DNA from: Planococcus sp. A6
GTDB lineage: Bacteria > Bacillota > Bacilli > Bacillales_A > Planococcaceae
Direction: 5' to 3'
DNA: 41,002 bases
Assembly: GCF_028823615.1 (NCBI RefSeq)
Contig: NZ_JAPEHT010000013.1
Span: forward strand, 1 to 41,002
In this document: positions 15,089 through 24,275 of the stretch, piece by piece
How the letters are laid out: every line of letters starts with the position of its first letter
Position numbering within the stretch: position 1 is the stretch's first letter
The notes under the pieces: generated by a model
Database searches by the model: none
What the model was told of the DNA's origin: nothing
The model's input: only the letters and a program-made list of their open reading frames with translations
Translations under genes and position numbers: made by a program

Positions 15089-16930
15089 ATGTCATTGAAA
15101 AATAGAATGTCTTTACTCATAGTAGTCGATTCCTTAATAGTATTTTTCTCCATCTTCGTCGGCTACTACATCCTTTACCCTTATGTAGATATCCTCGAAA
15201 ATCAATTTCTCTTAGCAAGTGCATTAACCATTTTCATCGCCCATCACGTGTTCGCCATGTACTTCGGCCTATATCGGAAAGTATGGGAATATGCTTCTAT
15301 TGGCGAGCTTTCTTCCATAGTAAAAGCTGTCACCTTATCGATAGTGGCGATTGCTCTTGTCCAATTCCTCTATCGAGGTGACATCCTCGTCCGTGCATTG
15401 GCCATTACATGGATGCTTCATGTACTAATGATTGGCGGCTCACGGCTTTCCTGGCGCATGATGCGCGGCAGAACCTTTAAGTTGAAATCCTCAGGTCGAG
15501 AGCTAAAGAGGACAATGATTGTAGGGGCAGGAAAAGCCGGTACACTCGTTGCAAGACAATTATTGAATAATCCAGATAATGGGTTTTTACCAGTGTTGTT
15601 CGTAGATGATGATAAGAATAAACATGGTTTAGATATTTACGATGTACGGGTCGTACACGGTGAGACTAAAAATATCGACGCTATTGTAAAAGACAATGCC
15701 GTTGAGAGGATAATTGTCGCCATTCCTTCGCTTAGCAAGCAAGAATCTGCAGAATTGATTAAGCATTGCATGGATACCGGCATCAAGACACAAACCATTC
15801 CTCTTATAGAAGATGTCATGACTGGTAAAGTATCCGTAACTGATATTCAAGATGTGAAAATTGAAGATCTTCTTGGACGTGATGAAGTGAAGCTTGATAT
15901 GAACAAAATAGCTGATCAATTGACTGGTAAAACAATTTTAGTCACTGGCGCAGGAGGTTCGATAGGTTCTGAAATCTGTCGACAAATCGCTCGCTTCGGT
16001 CCCAAACAACTTTTATTGCTTGGACATGGTGAAAACTCCATTTACTTAATTGATATGGAGTTACGCAAGTCTCTAGGAAACGAAACAGAAATTATACCTT
16101 TAATCGCAGATATCCAAGACCGTGAAAGAATCATATCGATTATGGATGAATATAAACCGGATGTGGTATATCATGCTGCAGCGCATAAGCATGTTCCTTT
16201 AATGGAAGGGAATCCGATGGAAGCAGTGAAAAATAATATTTATGGCACGAAGAATGTAGCAGAAGCATCCCATATGGCTGGGGTGAAAAACTTTGTCATG
16301 GTATCGACCGATAAAGCAGTCAATCCACCAAACGTAATGGGAGCCTCGAAGCGTTTTGCGGAAATGATAGTTCAAAACTTGGCGAAGCGAAGTGAAACGA
16401 CCTTTGTAGCAGTAAGATTTGGTAACGTACTTGGATCTCGAGGGTCGGTTATTCCGCTTTTTAAGAAACAAATTGCAGCGGGCGGGCCGGTAACCGTTAC
16501 TCATCCTGATATGACTCGTTATTTTATGACGATTCCAGAAGCATCCCGTTTAGTAATACAAGCTGGCACTTTAGCACGTGGTGGAGAAGTATTTGTTTTG
16601 GATATGGGAGAGCCAGTAAGAATCGTAGACTTGGCTAAAAATTTAATACGCTTGTCTGGCTACTCTGAAGAAGATATCGAAATTAATTTCTCTGGAATAC
16701 GTCCTGGGGAGAAGATGTATGAAGAATTACTTGATTCTGATGAGATTCAGGACAAGCAAGTATTCCCTAAAATTTTTATTGGAGTAGCAAATCCAGTTGC
16801 AGAACTTGAACTTAAGTATATTATGGAGAAGCTTCATGAGATGGAGGATATTGAGCTCAAAGAAGTATTAGTGGGATTAGCTAACCGAAAAAATGTTGAA
16901 ACTAAAAAACTAATTGTTAGTAGTAGCTAA
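15089..16930 (+). CDS. Long-form UDP-GlcNAc 4,6-dehydratase (WbpM/CapD/EpsC type)
   Basis: I choose ATG 15089 because AAAGGATGG lies just before it; a GTG at 15071 would include that site. The 613-residue protein has four N-terminal membrane helices (about 5-110), a first Rossmann domain (GAGKAG, 146-151) and a second, catalytic SDR domain (GAGGSIG, 287-293). The catalytic positions read Ser-Met-Lys rather than Ser-Tyr-Lys: STDKA at about 406-410, then NVMGASK with Met417 and Lys421. That is the hallmark of the long WbpM-like dehydratases. The product is UDP-4-keto-6-deoxy-GlcNAc, a precursor of QuiNAc, FucNAc or bacillosamine. It is the last gene before the drop in GC content and probably leads the sugar operon. 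Confidence 0.92.
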   Translation: MSLKNRMSLLIVVDSLIVFFSIFVGYYILYPYVDILENQFLLASALTIFIAHHVFAMYFGLYRKVWEYASIGELSSIVKAVTLSIVAIALVQFLYRGDILVRALAITWMLHVLMIGGSRLSWRMMRGRTFKLKSSGRELKRTMIVGAGKAGTLVARQLLNNPDNGFLPVLFVDDDKNKHGLDIYDVRVVHGETKNIDAIVKDNAVERIIVAIPSLSKQESAELIKHCMDTGIKTQTIPLIEDVMTGKVSVTDIQDVKIEDLLGRDEVKLDMNKIADQLTGKTILVTGAGGSIGSEICRQIARFGPKQLLLLGHGENSIYLIDMELRKSLGNETEIIPLIADIQDRERIISIMDEYKPDVVYHAAAHKHVPLMEGNPMEAVKNNIYGTKNVAEASHMAGVKNFVMVSTDKAVNPPNVMGASKRFAEMIVQNLAKRSETTFVAVRFGNVLGSRGSVIPLFKKQIAAGGPVTVTHPDMTRYFMTIPEASRLVIQAGTLARGGEVFVLDMGEPVRIVDLAKNLIRLSGYSEEDIEINFSGIRPGEKMYEELLDSDEIQDKQVFPKIFIGVANPVAELELKYIMEKLHEMEDIELKEVLVGLANRKNVETKKLIVSSS

Positions 16931-16955
16931 TTAAAATTGAAAAGGGGGGAGATGG

Positions 16956-17543
16956 ATGTTTCCATTTATAAAGCGCATTGTGGACTTTACAATTTCACTG
17001 TTAATTCTCTCGGGGTTATCAATTGTTTTTCTTTTTTTAAGTTTAATCATCAAGTTAGATTCCAAAGGGCCAGTGTTTTTTAAACAGAAGCGTATCGGTA
17101 AAAATAAGAAAGAATTTTATATTTTAAAATTCAGAACTATGAAGACAGATGCCCCAAAAGAAATGCCTACTCATCTATTAGATAAACCAGATGCTTACAT
17201 TACTCCAGTAGGAAACTTTCTTAGGAAGACAAGTCTTGATGAACTGCCTCAACTAATAAATATTATTAAAGGCGATATGAGTCTTATCGGACCACGCCCT
17301 GCTTTATGGAATCAATATGACCTCATTGAAGAGCGAGATAAGTACAAGGCAAATAATGTGCTTCCTGGCCTTACAGGATTAGCTCAGATTAGTGGGCGAG
17401 ACGAACTTCCGATTGAACTAAAAGCAAAAATTGATGGGGAATATGTAGAAAAGCAAAATCCGATACTTGATTCAGAAATTTTTGTAAAAACAGTTTTCAG
17501 TGTTTTAAAAAGTGAAGGGATCAAAGAAGGGAAAGGAGCATAA
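16956..17543 (+). CDS. Small phosphoglycosyl transferase (PglC-like initiating sugar transferase)
   Basis: This 195-residue protein is only the catalytic core of the bacterial sugar transferase family. It has one N-terminal hydrophobic re-entrant helix (about 8-33), FRTMKTDA (59-66), the catalytic Asp95-Glu96 in LDELPQL, and the GDMSLIGPRP motif. It moves a sugar-1-phosphate from a UDP-sugar to undecaprenyl phosphate on the inner membrane face and so starts the repeat unit. Small members often use UDP-diNAcBac, FucNAc or similar 6-deoxy amino sugars, which fits the dehydratase gene 25 bp upstream. GGGGGGAGATGG precedes the ATG. AT-rich codon use begins here. Confidence 0.93.
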   Translation: MFPFIKRIVDFTISLLILSGLSIVFLFLSLIIKLDSKGPVFFKQKRIGKNKKEFYILKFRTMKTDAPKEMPTHLLDKPDAYITPVGNFLRKTSLDELPQLINIIKGDMSLIGPRPALWNQYDLIEERDKYKANNVLPGLTGLAQISGRDELPIELKAKIDGEYVEKQNPILDSEIFVKTVFSVLKSEGIKEGKGA

Positions 17544-17606
17544 TATATTTTTACTTATTAATTAATATCTTAACCAAAAAAGATTTTAGAATAGAGGTAT
17601 ATTTAG

Positions 17607-18620
17607 ATGGGAAAAATTTTAATAACTGGAGCAGCGGGATTTATAGGATCTACTTTAAGTAAAAAGTTAGTTTTAGATGGATATAAAGTAATAGGGATTG
17701 ATAATTTAAACGACTATTACTCAGTAACTTTAAAAACAGATAGATTAGAACAGCTAAAGAATGAGAATTTTACTTTCTATAAAGCAGATTTAGAAAATAA
17801 TAAAGAGATTACTAATATCTTTTCAACAGAAAAACCAGACGTTGTTGTCAATCTCGCTGCGCAAGCAGGTGTAAGGTATAGTTTAGAAAACCCTAGAGCA
17901 TACATTGACTCGAATATAGTTGGTTATTTGAACATTCTAGAAGCATGTCGACACAGCGTCGTTAAACATTTAATTTATGCATCTTCAAGCTCTGTTTATG
18001 GTGCTAATACTTCACTACCATTCTCGGTGCATGATAATATTGATCATCCTTTAAGTCTTTATGCAGCTACCAAAAAAGCAAATGAACTGATGGCTCATAC
18101 ATACAGTAATCTCTATAATATTCCAACAACCGGCCTTAGGTTCTTTACTGTATATGGTCCATGGGGACGCCCGGATATGGCACTTTTTATGTTTACTAAA
18201 AATATCCTTGAAGGTAAGCCTATTGACGTGTTCAATAACGGAGAAATGATGCGTGATTTTACATATGTAGATGATATTGTAGAAGCTATTTCTCGCTTAA
18301 TCGATAAGCCTGCAAAGCCGAATCCTGAGTGGACAGGGGAAAGCCCAGATCCAGGAACAAGCTATGCTCCGTACCAAATCTATAACATAGGCAATAATAG
18401 TCCTGTGAAATTGTTAGACTTTATCGAAGCGATTGAAGAAAAAACTGGTAAAAAAGCAATAAAAAATTATATGCCGTTGCAAGCAGGGGATGTTCCTGCA
18501 ACTTATGCAAACGTTGAAGATTTGTTTAGAGATTTAGATTTTCAGCCACAAACAAATATTAAAGATGGTGTAGGTAAATTCGTCGAATGGTATGTCGACT
18601 ATTATGGAGTGAAATTATAA
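17607..18620 (+). CDS. UDP-uronate 4-epimerase (UDP-GlcA / UDP-GlcNAcA epimerase, CapI-like)
   Basis: This 337-residue extended SDR has GAAGFIG (8-14), the Ser triplet in YASSSSVYG (124-132) and catalytic YAATK (Tyr152, Lys156). The [18 protein letters not shown] signature and [10 protein letters not shown] block are typical of UDP-glucuronate 4-epimerases. The next gene, overlapping by one base, encodes the matching UDP-sugar 6-dehydrogenase, which resembles TviB. Together they could make UDP-GlcA/GalA or, by analogy with TviB/TviC, UDP-GlcNAcA/GalNAcA. Which pair is made cannot be decided from sequence. The RBS before 17607 is modest (AGAGGT). Confidence 0.9.
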   Translation: MGKILITGAAGFIGSTLSKKLVLDGYKVIGIDNLNDYYSVTLKTDRLEQLKNENFTFYKADLENNKEITNIFSTEKPDVVVNLAAQAGVRYSLENPRAYIDSNIVGYLNILEACRHSVVKHLIYASSSSVYGANTSLPFSVHDNIDHPLSLYAATKKANELMAHTYSNLYNIPTTGLRFFTVYGPWGRPDMALFMFTKNILEGKPIDVFNNGEMMRDFTYVDDIVEAISRLIDKPAKPNPEWTGESPDPGTSYAPYQIYNIGNNSPVKLLDFIEAIEEKTGKKAIKNYMPLQAGDVPATYANVEDLFRDLDFQPQTNIKDGVGKFVEWYVDYYGVKL

Positions 18621-19900
18621 TGGATAGAAAAATTGGTTTAGTAGGTTTGGGTTACGTTGGGCTTCCAGTTGCAGTAGCGTTCGGAAAAAAGCATCACATT
18701 ATCGGATTTGATATTAACGAAAACCGAATCGCTTCTTTACAATCTGGAACAGACTATACAAATGAAGTGACGGATGAAGAACTGCAAGCTGCGAATATTG
18801 AGTTCACCTCGAATGGCAGCAAACTTTCAGAAGCAAATTTTCTGATTGTCGCTGTTCCTACTCCTATAAATGAACACAATCAACCGGACTTAACCCCGCT
18901 TGTAAAAGCTTCTGAAACAGTCGGTAAGCATTTGTCGAAAGGAACTATTGTAGTATACGAATCAACGGTTTACCCCGGTGCGACTGAAGAAGTTTGTGTG
19001 CCTGTTCTCGAGAAATTCTCAGGGCTAGAATATGGTGTTGATTTCTTTGTAGGCTACTCACCGGAGCGAATCAATCCAGGCGATAAAGAACACACTTTTA
19101 CTACCATTACAAAAGTAGTTGCTGGTCAAAGTCCAGAAATTTTAGAAATTGTGGCTAGTACATATGCGAGTGTAGTAAAAGCTGGTGTCCATAAAGCAAG
19201 TTCAATAAAAGTAGCAGAAGCAGCTAAAGTTATTGAAAATACACAACGTGATGTAAACATTGCTCTAATGAATGAACTTGCATTAATCTTCGATCGTTTA
19301 AATATTGATACTTCTGAAGTATTAGCTGCTGCAGGTACAAAGTGGAACTTTCTTAAGTTCTCACCAGGTCTTGTTGGTGGACATTGCATCGGTGTAGACC
19401 CGTACTACTTAACTCATAAAGCACAAGCAGTAGGTTATCAACCAGAGGTGATTTTATCTGGCCGTCGTGTAAATGATAATTTAGGCAACTTTATTGCGAG
19501 TACTCTAGTGAAAAAACTTATTAAAAAAGGTGCTGGAGTTCGGGGCTCAAAAGTTACCGTACTAGGTCTGACTTTCAAAGAGAATGTTCCAGACCTTCGC
19601 AATTCAAAAGTGATCGATGTGATTCGTGAATTACAGGAATTTGATATCGATATTCAAGTAACAGATGCAGAAGCTAGTTCAAAAGAAGCCGTACAAGAAT
19701 ATGGCATTGAATTAGTTCCTTTTAATGAATTGGAAAAGTCTGATGCAGTTGTTTTTGCAGTTCCCCATAAAGAGTATGTAGAAATGGGGTGGGAGGGAGT
19801 AAGAGCTCTTCTAAAAGAAAAGGATGGAATAGTGGTAGATATTAAGAGCATTCTTTCACAAGAAGAGAAACCTGAAGAGTTAGAATTATGGAGATTATAG
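18620..19900 (+). CDS. UDP-sugar 6-dehydrogenase, TviB/WbpO type
   Basis: I start at ATG 18620, which shares its A with the TAA of the epimerase gene (coupled translation; GGAG 12 bases upstream). A start at 18587 would only add a tail out of line with the family. The 426-residue protein has the NAD-binding GLGYVGLP (about 8-15), the stretches VPTPI and YESTVYPG, SPERINPGD, KVIENTQRD, the catalytic Cys256 in GGHCIGVDPYY, and the C-terminal UDP-binding domain starting LTFKENVPDLRNSK. By memory it is closest in wording to TviB (UDP-GlcNAc to UDP-GlcNAcA), but UDP-Glc dehydrogenase activity is not excluded. Such enzymes can be targets of BY-kinases like the one at 13309. Confidence 0.93.
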   Translation: MDRKIGLVGLGYVGLPVAVAFGKKHHIIGFDINENRIASLQSGTDYTNEVTDEELQAANIEFTSNGSKLSEANFLIVAVPTPINEHNQPDLTPLVKASETVGKHLSKGTIVVYESTVYPGATEEVCVPVLEKFSGLEYGVDFFVGYSPERINPGDKEHTFTTITKVVAGQSPEILEIVASTYASVVKAGVHKASSIKVAEAAKVIENTQRDVNIALMNELALIFDRLNIDTSEVLAAAGTKWNFLKFSPGLVGGHCIGVDPYYLTHKAQAVGYQPEVILSGRRVNDNLGNFIASTLVKKLIKKGAGVRGSKVTVLGLTFKENVPDLRNSKVIDVIRELQEFDIDIQVTDAEASSKEAVQEYGIELVPFNELEKSDAVVFAVPHKEYVEMGWEGVRALLKEKDGIVVDIKSILSQEEKPEELELWRL

Positions 19901-19932
19901 AACGGTAAGATGGTGAGGAGAATTAAAACTTT

Positions 19933-20814
19933 ATGATTTTAGTAACAGGTTTTACCGGTAATACCGGATCATTAGTCTTGGAAAAACTATCAAAAATAAT
20001 AGATATGAAAGAAGTAGTTGGTGTTTCTAGGTTACCAGTTCATATGAATACGTATGATATAGAATTATTTGTTGGTGATTTAGATAACACAAATACCTTG
20101 AATGAGCTATTTGATAAATATCCTATCAAGTCAATAATCCATATCGCCAATATAAGATATTCTTCATCTCTATTAGCAAAAGCAAATGAATATGAAGTTG
20201 ATAAAGTAATTCTAATTCATACAACGGGTGTCTATTCTAAATTTAGAAGTTATAGTTCTTTGTATGAGAAGATTGAAAATGAAATATTGAACAATACTTA
20301 CTCGAACACAAATTATATAATCTTGCGTCCAACTATGATTTATGGAAATCATCGAGATCATAATATGCATAAGTTAATCAAGTTTATAAATAGAAGTCCT
20401 GTTTTCCCTGTTTTTGGGAAAGGTTCTACTTTAATGCAACCAATTCATGTAGAAGATTTAGCTAATACTATCGTGACGGCGTACCAATCAAGAAATTTGT
20501 ATAATGAAGACTTCGATTTATCAGGGGGAAGTGTAGTAACTTATAAAGAAGTAATTACTACTATAAAAGAAAATTTAGGTAAAAATACCAAGTTGGTCTA
20601 TATTCCAATTACGCTTGCAGTTTTCGGTGCAAACATACTAAAAAAAATTATGCCTCGACCTTTAATCTCGGTGGAACAAGTTAAACGTTTACAGGAAGAT
20701 AAAGCTTATTCAAATAAGAAAGCTAAGGAATTATTGAATTATAATCCAAGAACTTTTAATGAAGGAATAATTCAAGAAATAAATCTATTAAAAGAAAAAG
20801 GAATAATTCGATGA
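19933..20814 (+). CDS. Atypical NAD(P)-binding SDR, possible nucleotide-sugar reductase
   Basis: This 293-residue protein has a Rossmann start MILVTGFTGNTGS, where the usual GxxGxxG is altered, and no clear YxxxK: the candidate Tyr near residue 114 is followed by EKIE. The downstream LRPTMIYG and MQPIHVEDLA blocks place it among extended or atypical SDRs found in polysaccharide loci. A C4-reductase making QuiNAc or FucNAc from the WbpM-type product would fill a gap in the pathway, but that is inference. TGAGGAG precedes the start. It overlaps the next gene by 4 bp (ATGA). Confidence 0.72.
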   Translation: MILVTGFTGNTGSLVLEKLSKIIDMKEVVGVSRLPVHMNTYDIELFVGDLDNTNTLNELFDKYPIKSIIHIANIRYSSSLLAKANEYEVDKVILIHTTGVYSKFRSYSSLYEKIENEILNNTYSNTNYIILRPTMIYGNHRDHNMHKLIKFINRSPVFPVFGKGSTLMQPIHVEDLANTIVTAYQSRNLYNEDFDLSGGSVVTYKEVITTIKENLGKNTKLVYIPITLAVFGANILKKIMPRPLISVEQVKRLQEDKAYSNKKAKELLNYNPRTFNEGIIQEINLLKEKGIIR

Positions 20815-21962
20815 AAATATTACAGGTTACAGCTGTAGATTTCACAGTAAAAAAGTTCTTGTTACCTTTAGTTGATGAATTAGAAAATCAAAATTATAAG
20901 ATTCATATAGCTTGTAACGTGAATGAAATAGGTCAGGATTTAGAAAAGAATGGATATAAAATTAAACATATTCCTTTTACTAGAGATATGAACGTATTTA
21001 ATCATTTAAAGTCATTACTAGCTATGATTTCTTTAATAAGGAAAGAGAAATACGATATTATTCATTCACATACCCCAGTCGCTAGTTTAATTACAAGGCT
21101 GGCTGCTAAAATAACAAATGTACCTTTAAGTGTTTATACTGCCCATGGATTTTATTTTCACGAAAATATGAGCCCGCTTGCTTATAAAATTACTTATTTT
21201 TTAGAAAAGTTTTGGGGTAAATATTTAACTGATTTTATTTTTTTTCAAAGCAAAGAAGATTATGAACTAGCTCTAAAAAAACAGTTTAACAAGCCAGATA
21301 GGTTAGTTCATATAAATAATGGGGTTTCAGGTGAAAAATTTAATCCAATTAAACATGATGGGGATAATATCCGTAAAGAATTAAATCTTGAAAATAAAAG
21401 AGTTATATTATTTGTGGGAAGAATGGTGAAAGAAAAAGGAATTCAGGAGTTAAGTGAAGCTTTTGCAAGCCTTTCCGCTAAATATGACGATATAGCGCTC
21501 ATAATAGTAGGAGGAGCAGTTACTGGAGATCGAGATGGACTATCAATAAATGAAATAATTAATAGAATGCCATATTCTACTAAGAAAGATATTCATTTAT
21601 TAGGGCTGCGTGATGATATTCCAGAAATACTAGCAGCATCCGATATTTTCACTCTACCTTCTTATAGAGAAGGATTACCGCGTTCAATTATTGAAGCAAT
21701 GGCAATGGGAAAACCTATAGTAGCAACAAATATTCGTGGATGTAGAGAAGAGGTTTTCGAGGGTATTAATGGATATTTGTGTAAGAGTAGAGATAGTAAT
21801 TCACTGTTCATGGCATTAGAAAAAATATTAACAGATGAAAGTGCAATTAAAACCTTGGGTAGTAACTCAAGGAGAATTTTCTTAAAAGAATTCGATGAGA
21901 AAAAGGTATTGGAGCGTCAATTATCAGTCTTCGATGCATATAAAAACAGAAGTTATCAATGA
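20811..21962 (+). CDS. Glycosyltransferase family 4
   Basis: This 383-residue GT-B enzyme has an N-terminal domain with IIHSHTPVASLITRLAA and YTAHGFYF, the linker FVGRMVKEKGI at about 201-211, and the C-terminal EX7E-type donor site YREGLPRSIIEAMAMGKPIVAT. The HSHTPVA/HGFYFHE pattern resembles enzymes that add GalNAc or similar sugars early in the repeat unit (PglA-like), but the specificity is not provable here. It is cytosolic or peripheral to the membrane. The start overlaps the SDR gene by 4 bp, so the two are coupled. Confidence 0.9.
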   Translation: MKILQVTAVDFTVKKFLLPLVDELENQNYKIHIACNVNEIGQDLEKNGYKIKHIPFTRDMNVFNHLKSLLAMISLIRKEKYDIIHSHTPVASLITRLAAKITNVPLSVYTAHGFYFHENMSPLAYKITYFLEKFWGKYLTDFIFFQSKEDYELALKKQFNKPDRLVHINNGVSGEKFNPIKHDGDNIRKELNLENKRVILFVGRMVKEKGIQELSEAFASLSAKYDDIALIIVGGAVTGDRDGLSINEIINRMPYSTKKDIHLLGLRDDIPEILAASDIFTLPSYREGLPRSIIEAMAMGKPIVATNIRGCREEVFEGINGYLCKSRDSNSLFMALEKILTDESAIKTLGSNSRRIFLKEFDEKKVLERQLSVFDAYKNRSYQ

Positions 21963-22087
21963 GCTTCTGGCATTAAAAAGTCTTCATATTTTGAAATCAT
22001 AATATAGAAATCATCTAAATGAATGAGCGATTATTATATAAAACGTTTGGAATAATCGGAATTTCTATAAAGAAAAGGTGTAATTTA

Positions 22088-22993
22088 ATGGAGAAAAAAG
22101 TAAGTGTAATTATACCCACATTTGGTAGACCGGTACAATTAAATAGAGCTGTAACTTCAGTTTTAAATCAGACATACAAAAATATCGAAATAATAGTTGT
22201 TGATGATAATAATGAGGATTCTAATGACAGAAAACTAACAGAAGAAGTTATGTCGAATTTAAAATATGAAAGTTTAATTTATTTAAAGCATTCAAAAAAC
22301 TTGAATGGTTCTGCAGCAAGAAATACTGGTATTAAAGGCTCAAGTGGAGAATATTTGATGTTTTTAGACGACGACGATGAATTCTTTTCAAGAAAAGTAG
22401 AAATGCAACTTAATCTCTTAGAAAGTATAGGATCAGAATATGGTGCATGTTACAGTCAATACATTCGGAAACTAGATGGAAAAGTGATTATGGAAAGCGC
22501 AGAAAAAAGAGAAGGAAATTTGTTAACTGAAGAATTGAAAAGAAATTTATTTTTGCATGCTGGTTCTAATTTAATGGTAAGAAGAGAAGTAATAGAAGAG
22601 TTGAAAGGATTCGATGAGAGTTTTACTAGAAATCAAGATGTAGAGTTTGTTTGTAGACTATTACAAAAACATAAAATAGCTCACTGTCACTATCTTGGAT
22701 TAATAGTACATATGAAGAAGACCAAAAAAAATATTGACTTCGAAAAAATAACAAATGATTTCAAAACCAAATTTGGTGATCTAATAAAGACAGAAAGTTT
22801 GGAAAATCAAAAGATAATAAAAAATCATCATAACCTTCAGTTAACAAGATACTATATAATTTCTGAAAAGAGGTTTATTAAAGCGTTAAAGTTTGTTGTA
22901 AAGCAAAGAATGAATCCTTTCTTAATATGTAAGTATTTTTTTCATCTATTAAATCGTAAATTAAGAAAAAAAGCTTATGGATTTAATTATTAG
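22088..22993 (+). CDS. Glycosyltransferase family 2
   Basis: I start at ATG 22088, seven bases after AAAAGGTG, because GT2 enzymes begin almost directly with the VSVIIPTFGRP strand; the ATG at 22019 adds an unrelated tail. The 301-residue protein shows the GT-A features VVDDNNED (UDP-binding Asp pair), SAARNTGI and the DXD-type LDDDDEF metal site. The acceptor-side Asp/Glu region reads RNQDVEFVCRL. The C-terminus is basic and may touch the membrane. It is part of the repeat-unit assembly set; donor and linkage are unknown. Confidence 0.9.
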   Translation: MEKKVSVIIPTFGRPVQLNRAVTSVLNQTYKNIEIIVVDDNNEDSNDRKLTEEVMSNLKYESLIYLKHSKNLNGSAARNTGIKGSSGEYLMFLDDDDEFFSRKVEMQLNLLESIGSEYGACYSQYIRKLDGKVIMESAEKREGNLLTEELKRNLFLHAGSNLMVRREVIEELKGFDESFTRNQDVEFVCRLLQKHKIAHCHYLGLIVHMKKTKKNIDFEKITNDFKTKFGDLIKTESLENQKIIKNHHNLQLTRYYIISEKRFIKALKFVVKQRMNPFLICKYFFHLLNRKLRKKAYGFNY

Positions 22994-23029
22994 TAATAAT
23001 ACGTTACATAAGGCAAAGAGGAGAATGTC

Positions 23030-24256
23030 ATGAACTTAGACAAAGGAAAGATTATTACTTTGCTGTTAGGCTTTTATCTATTGCTATTACCCTGGGATAT
23101 TTTTTTGAAAGATGAATTACTTTTTCCTATTTCGCCTTCCTTTTTTCCATTAGGGATACTCTTTTTTGTCTTTATAGTCACGTTATTTCATTTTAATTCT
23201 TTTAAGTTTCCTCATCATCTGTCGATTTTAATGCTATTAATCTGTTACTCTACTTTAAGTTTACTTTGGAGCACTACAAAAGAACATAACGTAAACGAAC
23301 TAATTACTTTGATAAGTTACTATGTAACAGTTTTAGTTATTTATAATCTTATGAGTTCATATAAGATTTCGTACAAGTTCCTTTTGTGGGCGTATATAGC
23401 CGGAACAGTTAGTGTAGGTTTATTTTCCATTAGTTATTTTGACGTACCTTCTCGACGATTAACTATTTCGGAAGAATCTAACCCTACTATGTATGCGGCC
23501 TTTTTAGTTTGGGCAATTGTCTCATCCTCAGTTCTTTACAAGTATGAAACTACTAAATCGAAGATACTGTTATCCATCTCTGTAATCATAATGATAATCT
23601 TATTAATGATGACTCAAGGAAGAAACTCAATACTCGCATTGATGTTTTCTTTCGTATCAGCGTATATATACTTATTTATTAAGGAAAGATTGGGGAAAAG
23701 GTCGAAGGCAAGAAAAGTCTTTTTTTTAAATAGAGTAAAAAACCTTTTTTTACTTGTGATTATTACAAGCACCTCTCTCTATTTTTTAGTGAAGCTACAT
23801 CTCTTTGAGAGGTTAGATAATATAAGGAAAATGTCAGAAGTATTTAGTGGAAATCTTAACAGTGTTACTTCTGGGAGGACTGTGATATGGGAAAACTATA
23901 TTAACATACTAGATGCATCTATATTAGTGGGAAATGGAATTGGTGGAGCGACATTTAAGTATGCAGAAGTTTACAACATTGGATTAGCACCTCATAATAC
24001 TTATATTTTGTTATTAGTTGAATTAGGAGTCGTAGGATTAATTATATGGATCGTTTTTATAGCTGAAATGTTAAAAGTGGCTTTAAATAATAAGAAAGAA
24101 AAGTTCGCTTTACTATCATTAATATTAATTTTTATTTTCTTAGGGTTTGGTAATGATATTATCTACTATAAATATTGGTGGCAAGGTTTGTTGATTTTCT
24201 TAATAATTTATAATTTAAGTAAAGTTGACGAAAAAGATGTAAACGCAAATACTTAA
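23030..24256 (+). CDS. O-antigen/capsule polymerase (Wzy-like, O-antigen ligase family)
   Basis: This 408-residue protein has about ten to twelve membrane segments and a large extracellular loop before the last helices. The loop contains SVTSGRTVIWENYIN and NGIGGATF, then LAPHNTYILLLVELG, which is the hallmark of the Wzy_C/WaaL domain with its conserved Arg and His. It joins undecaprenyl-linked repeat units outside the membrane, with length set by the Wzz protein at 12582. AAAGAGGAGAATGTC precedes the ATG. As usual for polymerases it is one of the most AT-rich genes in the window. Confidence 0.88.
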   Translation: MNLDKGKIITLLLGFYLLLLPWDIFLKDELLFPISPSFFPLGILFFVFIVTLFHFNSFKFPHHLSILMLLICYSTLSLLWSTTKEHNVNELITLISYYVTVLVIYNLMSSYKISYKFLLWAYIAGTVSVGLFSISYFDVPSRRLTISEESNPTMYAAFLVWAIVSSSVLYKYETTKSKILLSISVIIMIILLMMTQGRNSILALMFSFVSAYIYLFIKERLGKRSKARKVFFLNRVKNLFLLVIITSTSLYFLVKLHLFERLDNIRKMSEVFSGNLNSVTSGRTVIWENYINILDASILVGNGIGGATFKYAEVYNIGLAPHNTYILLLVELGVVGLIIWIVFIAEMLKVALNNKKEKFALLSLILIFIFLGFGNDIIYYKYWWQGLLIFLIIYNLSKVDEKDVNANT

Positions 24257-24275
24257 AGAAAATGAAGGAGAAAAA

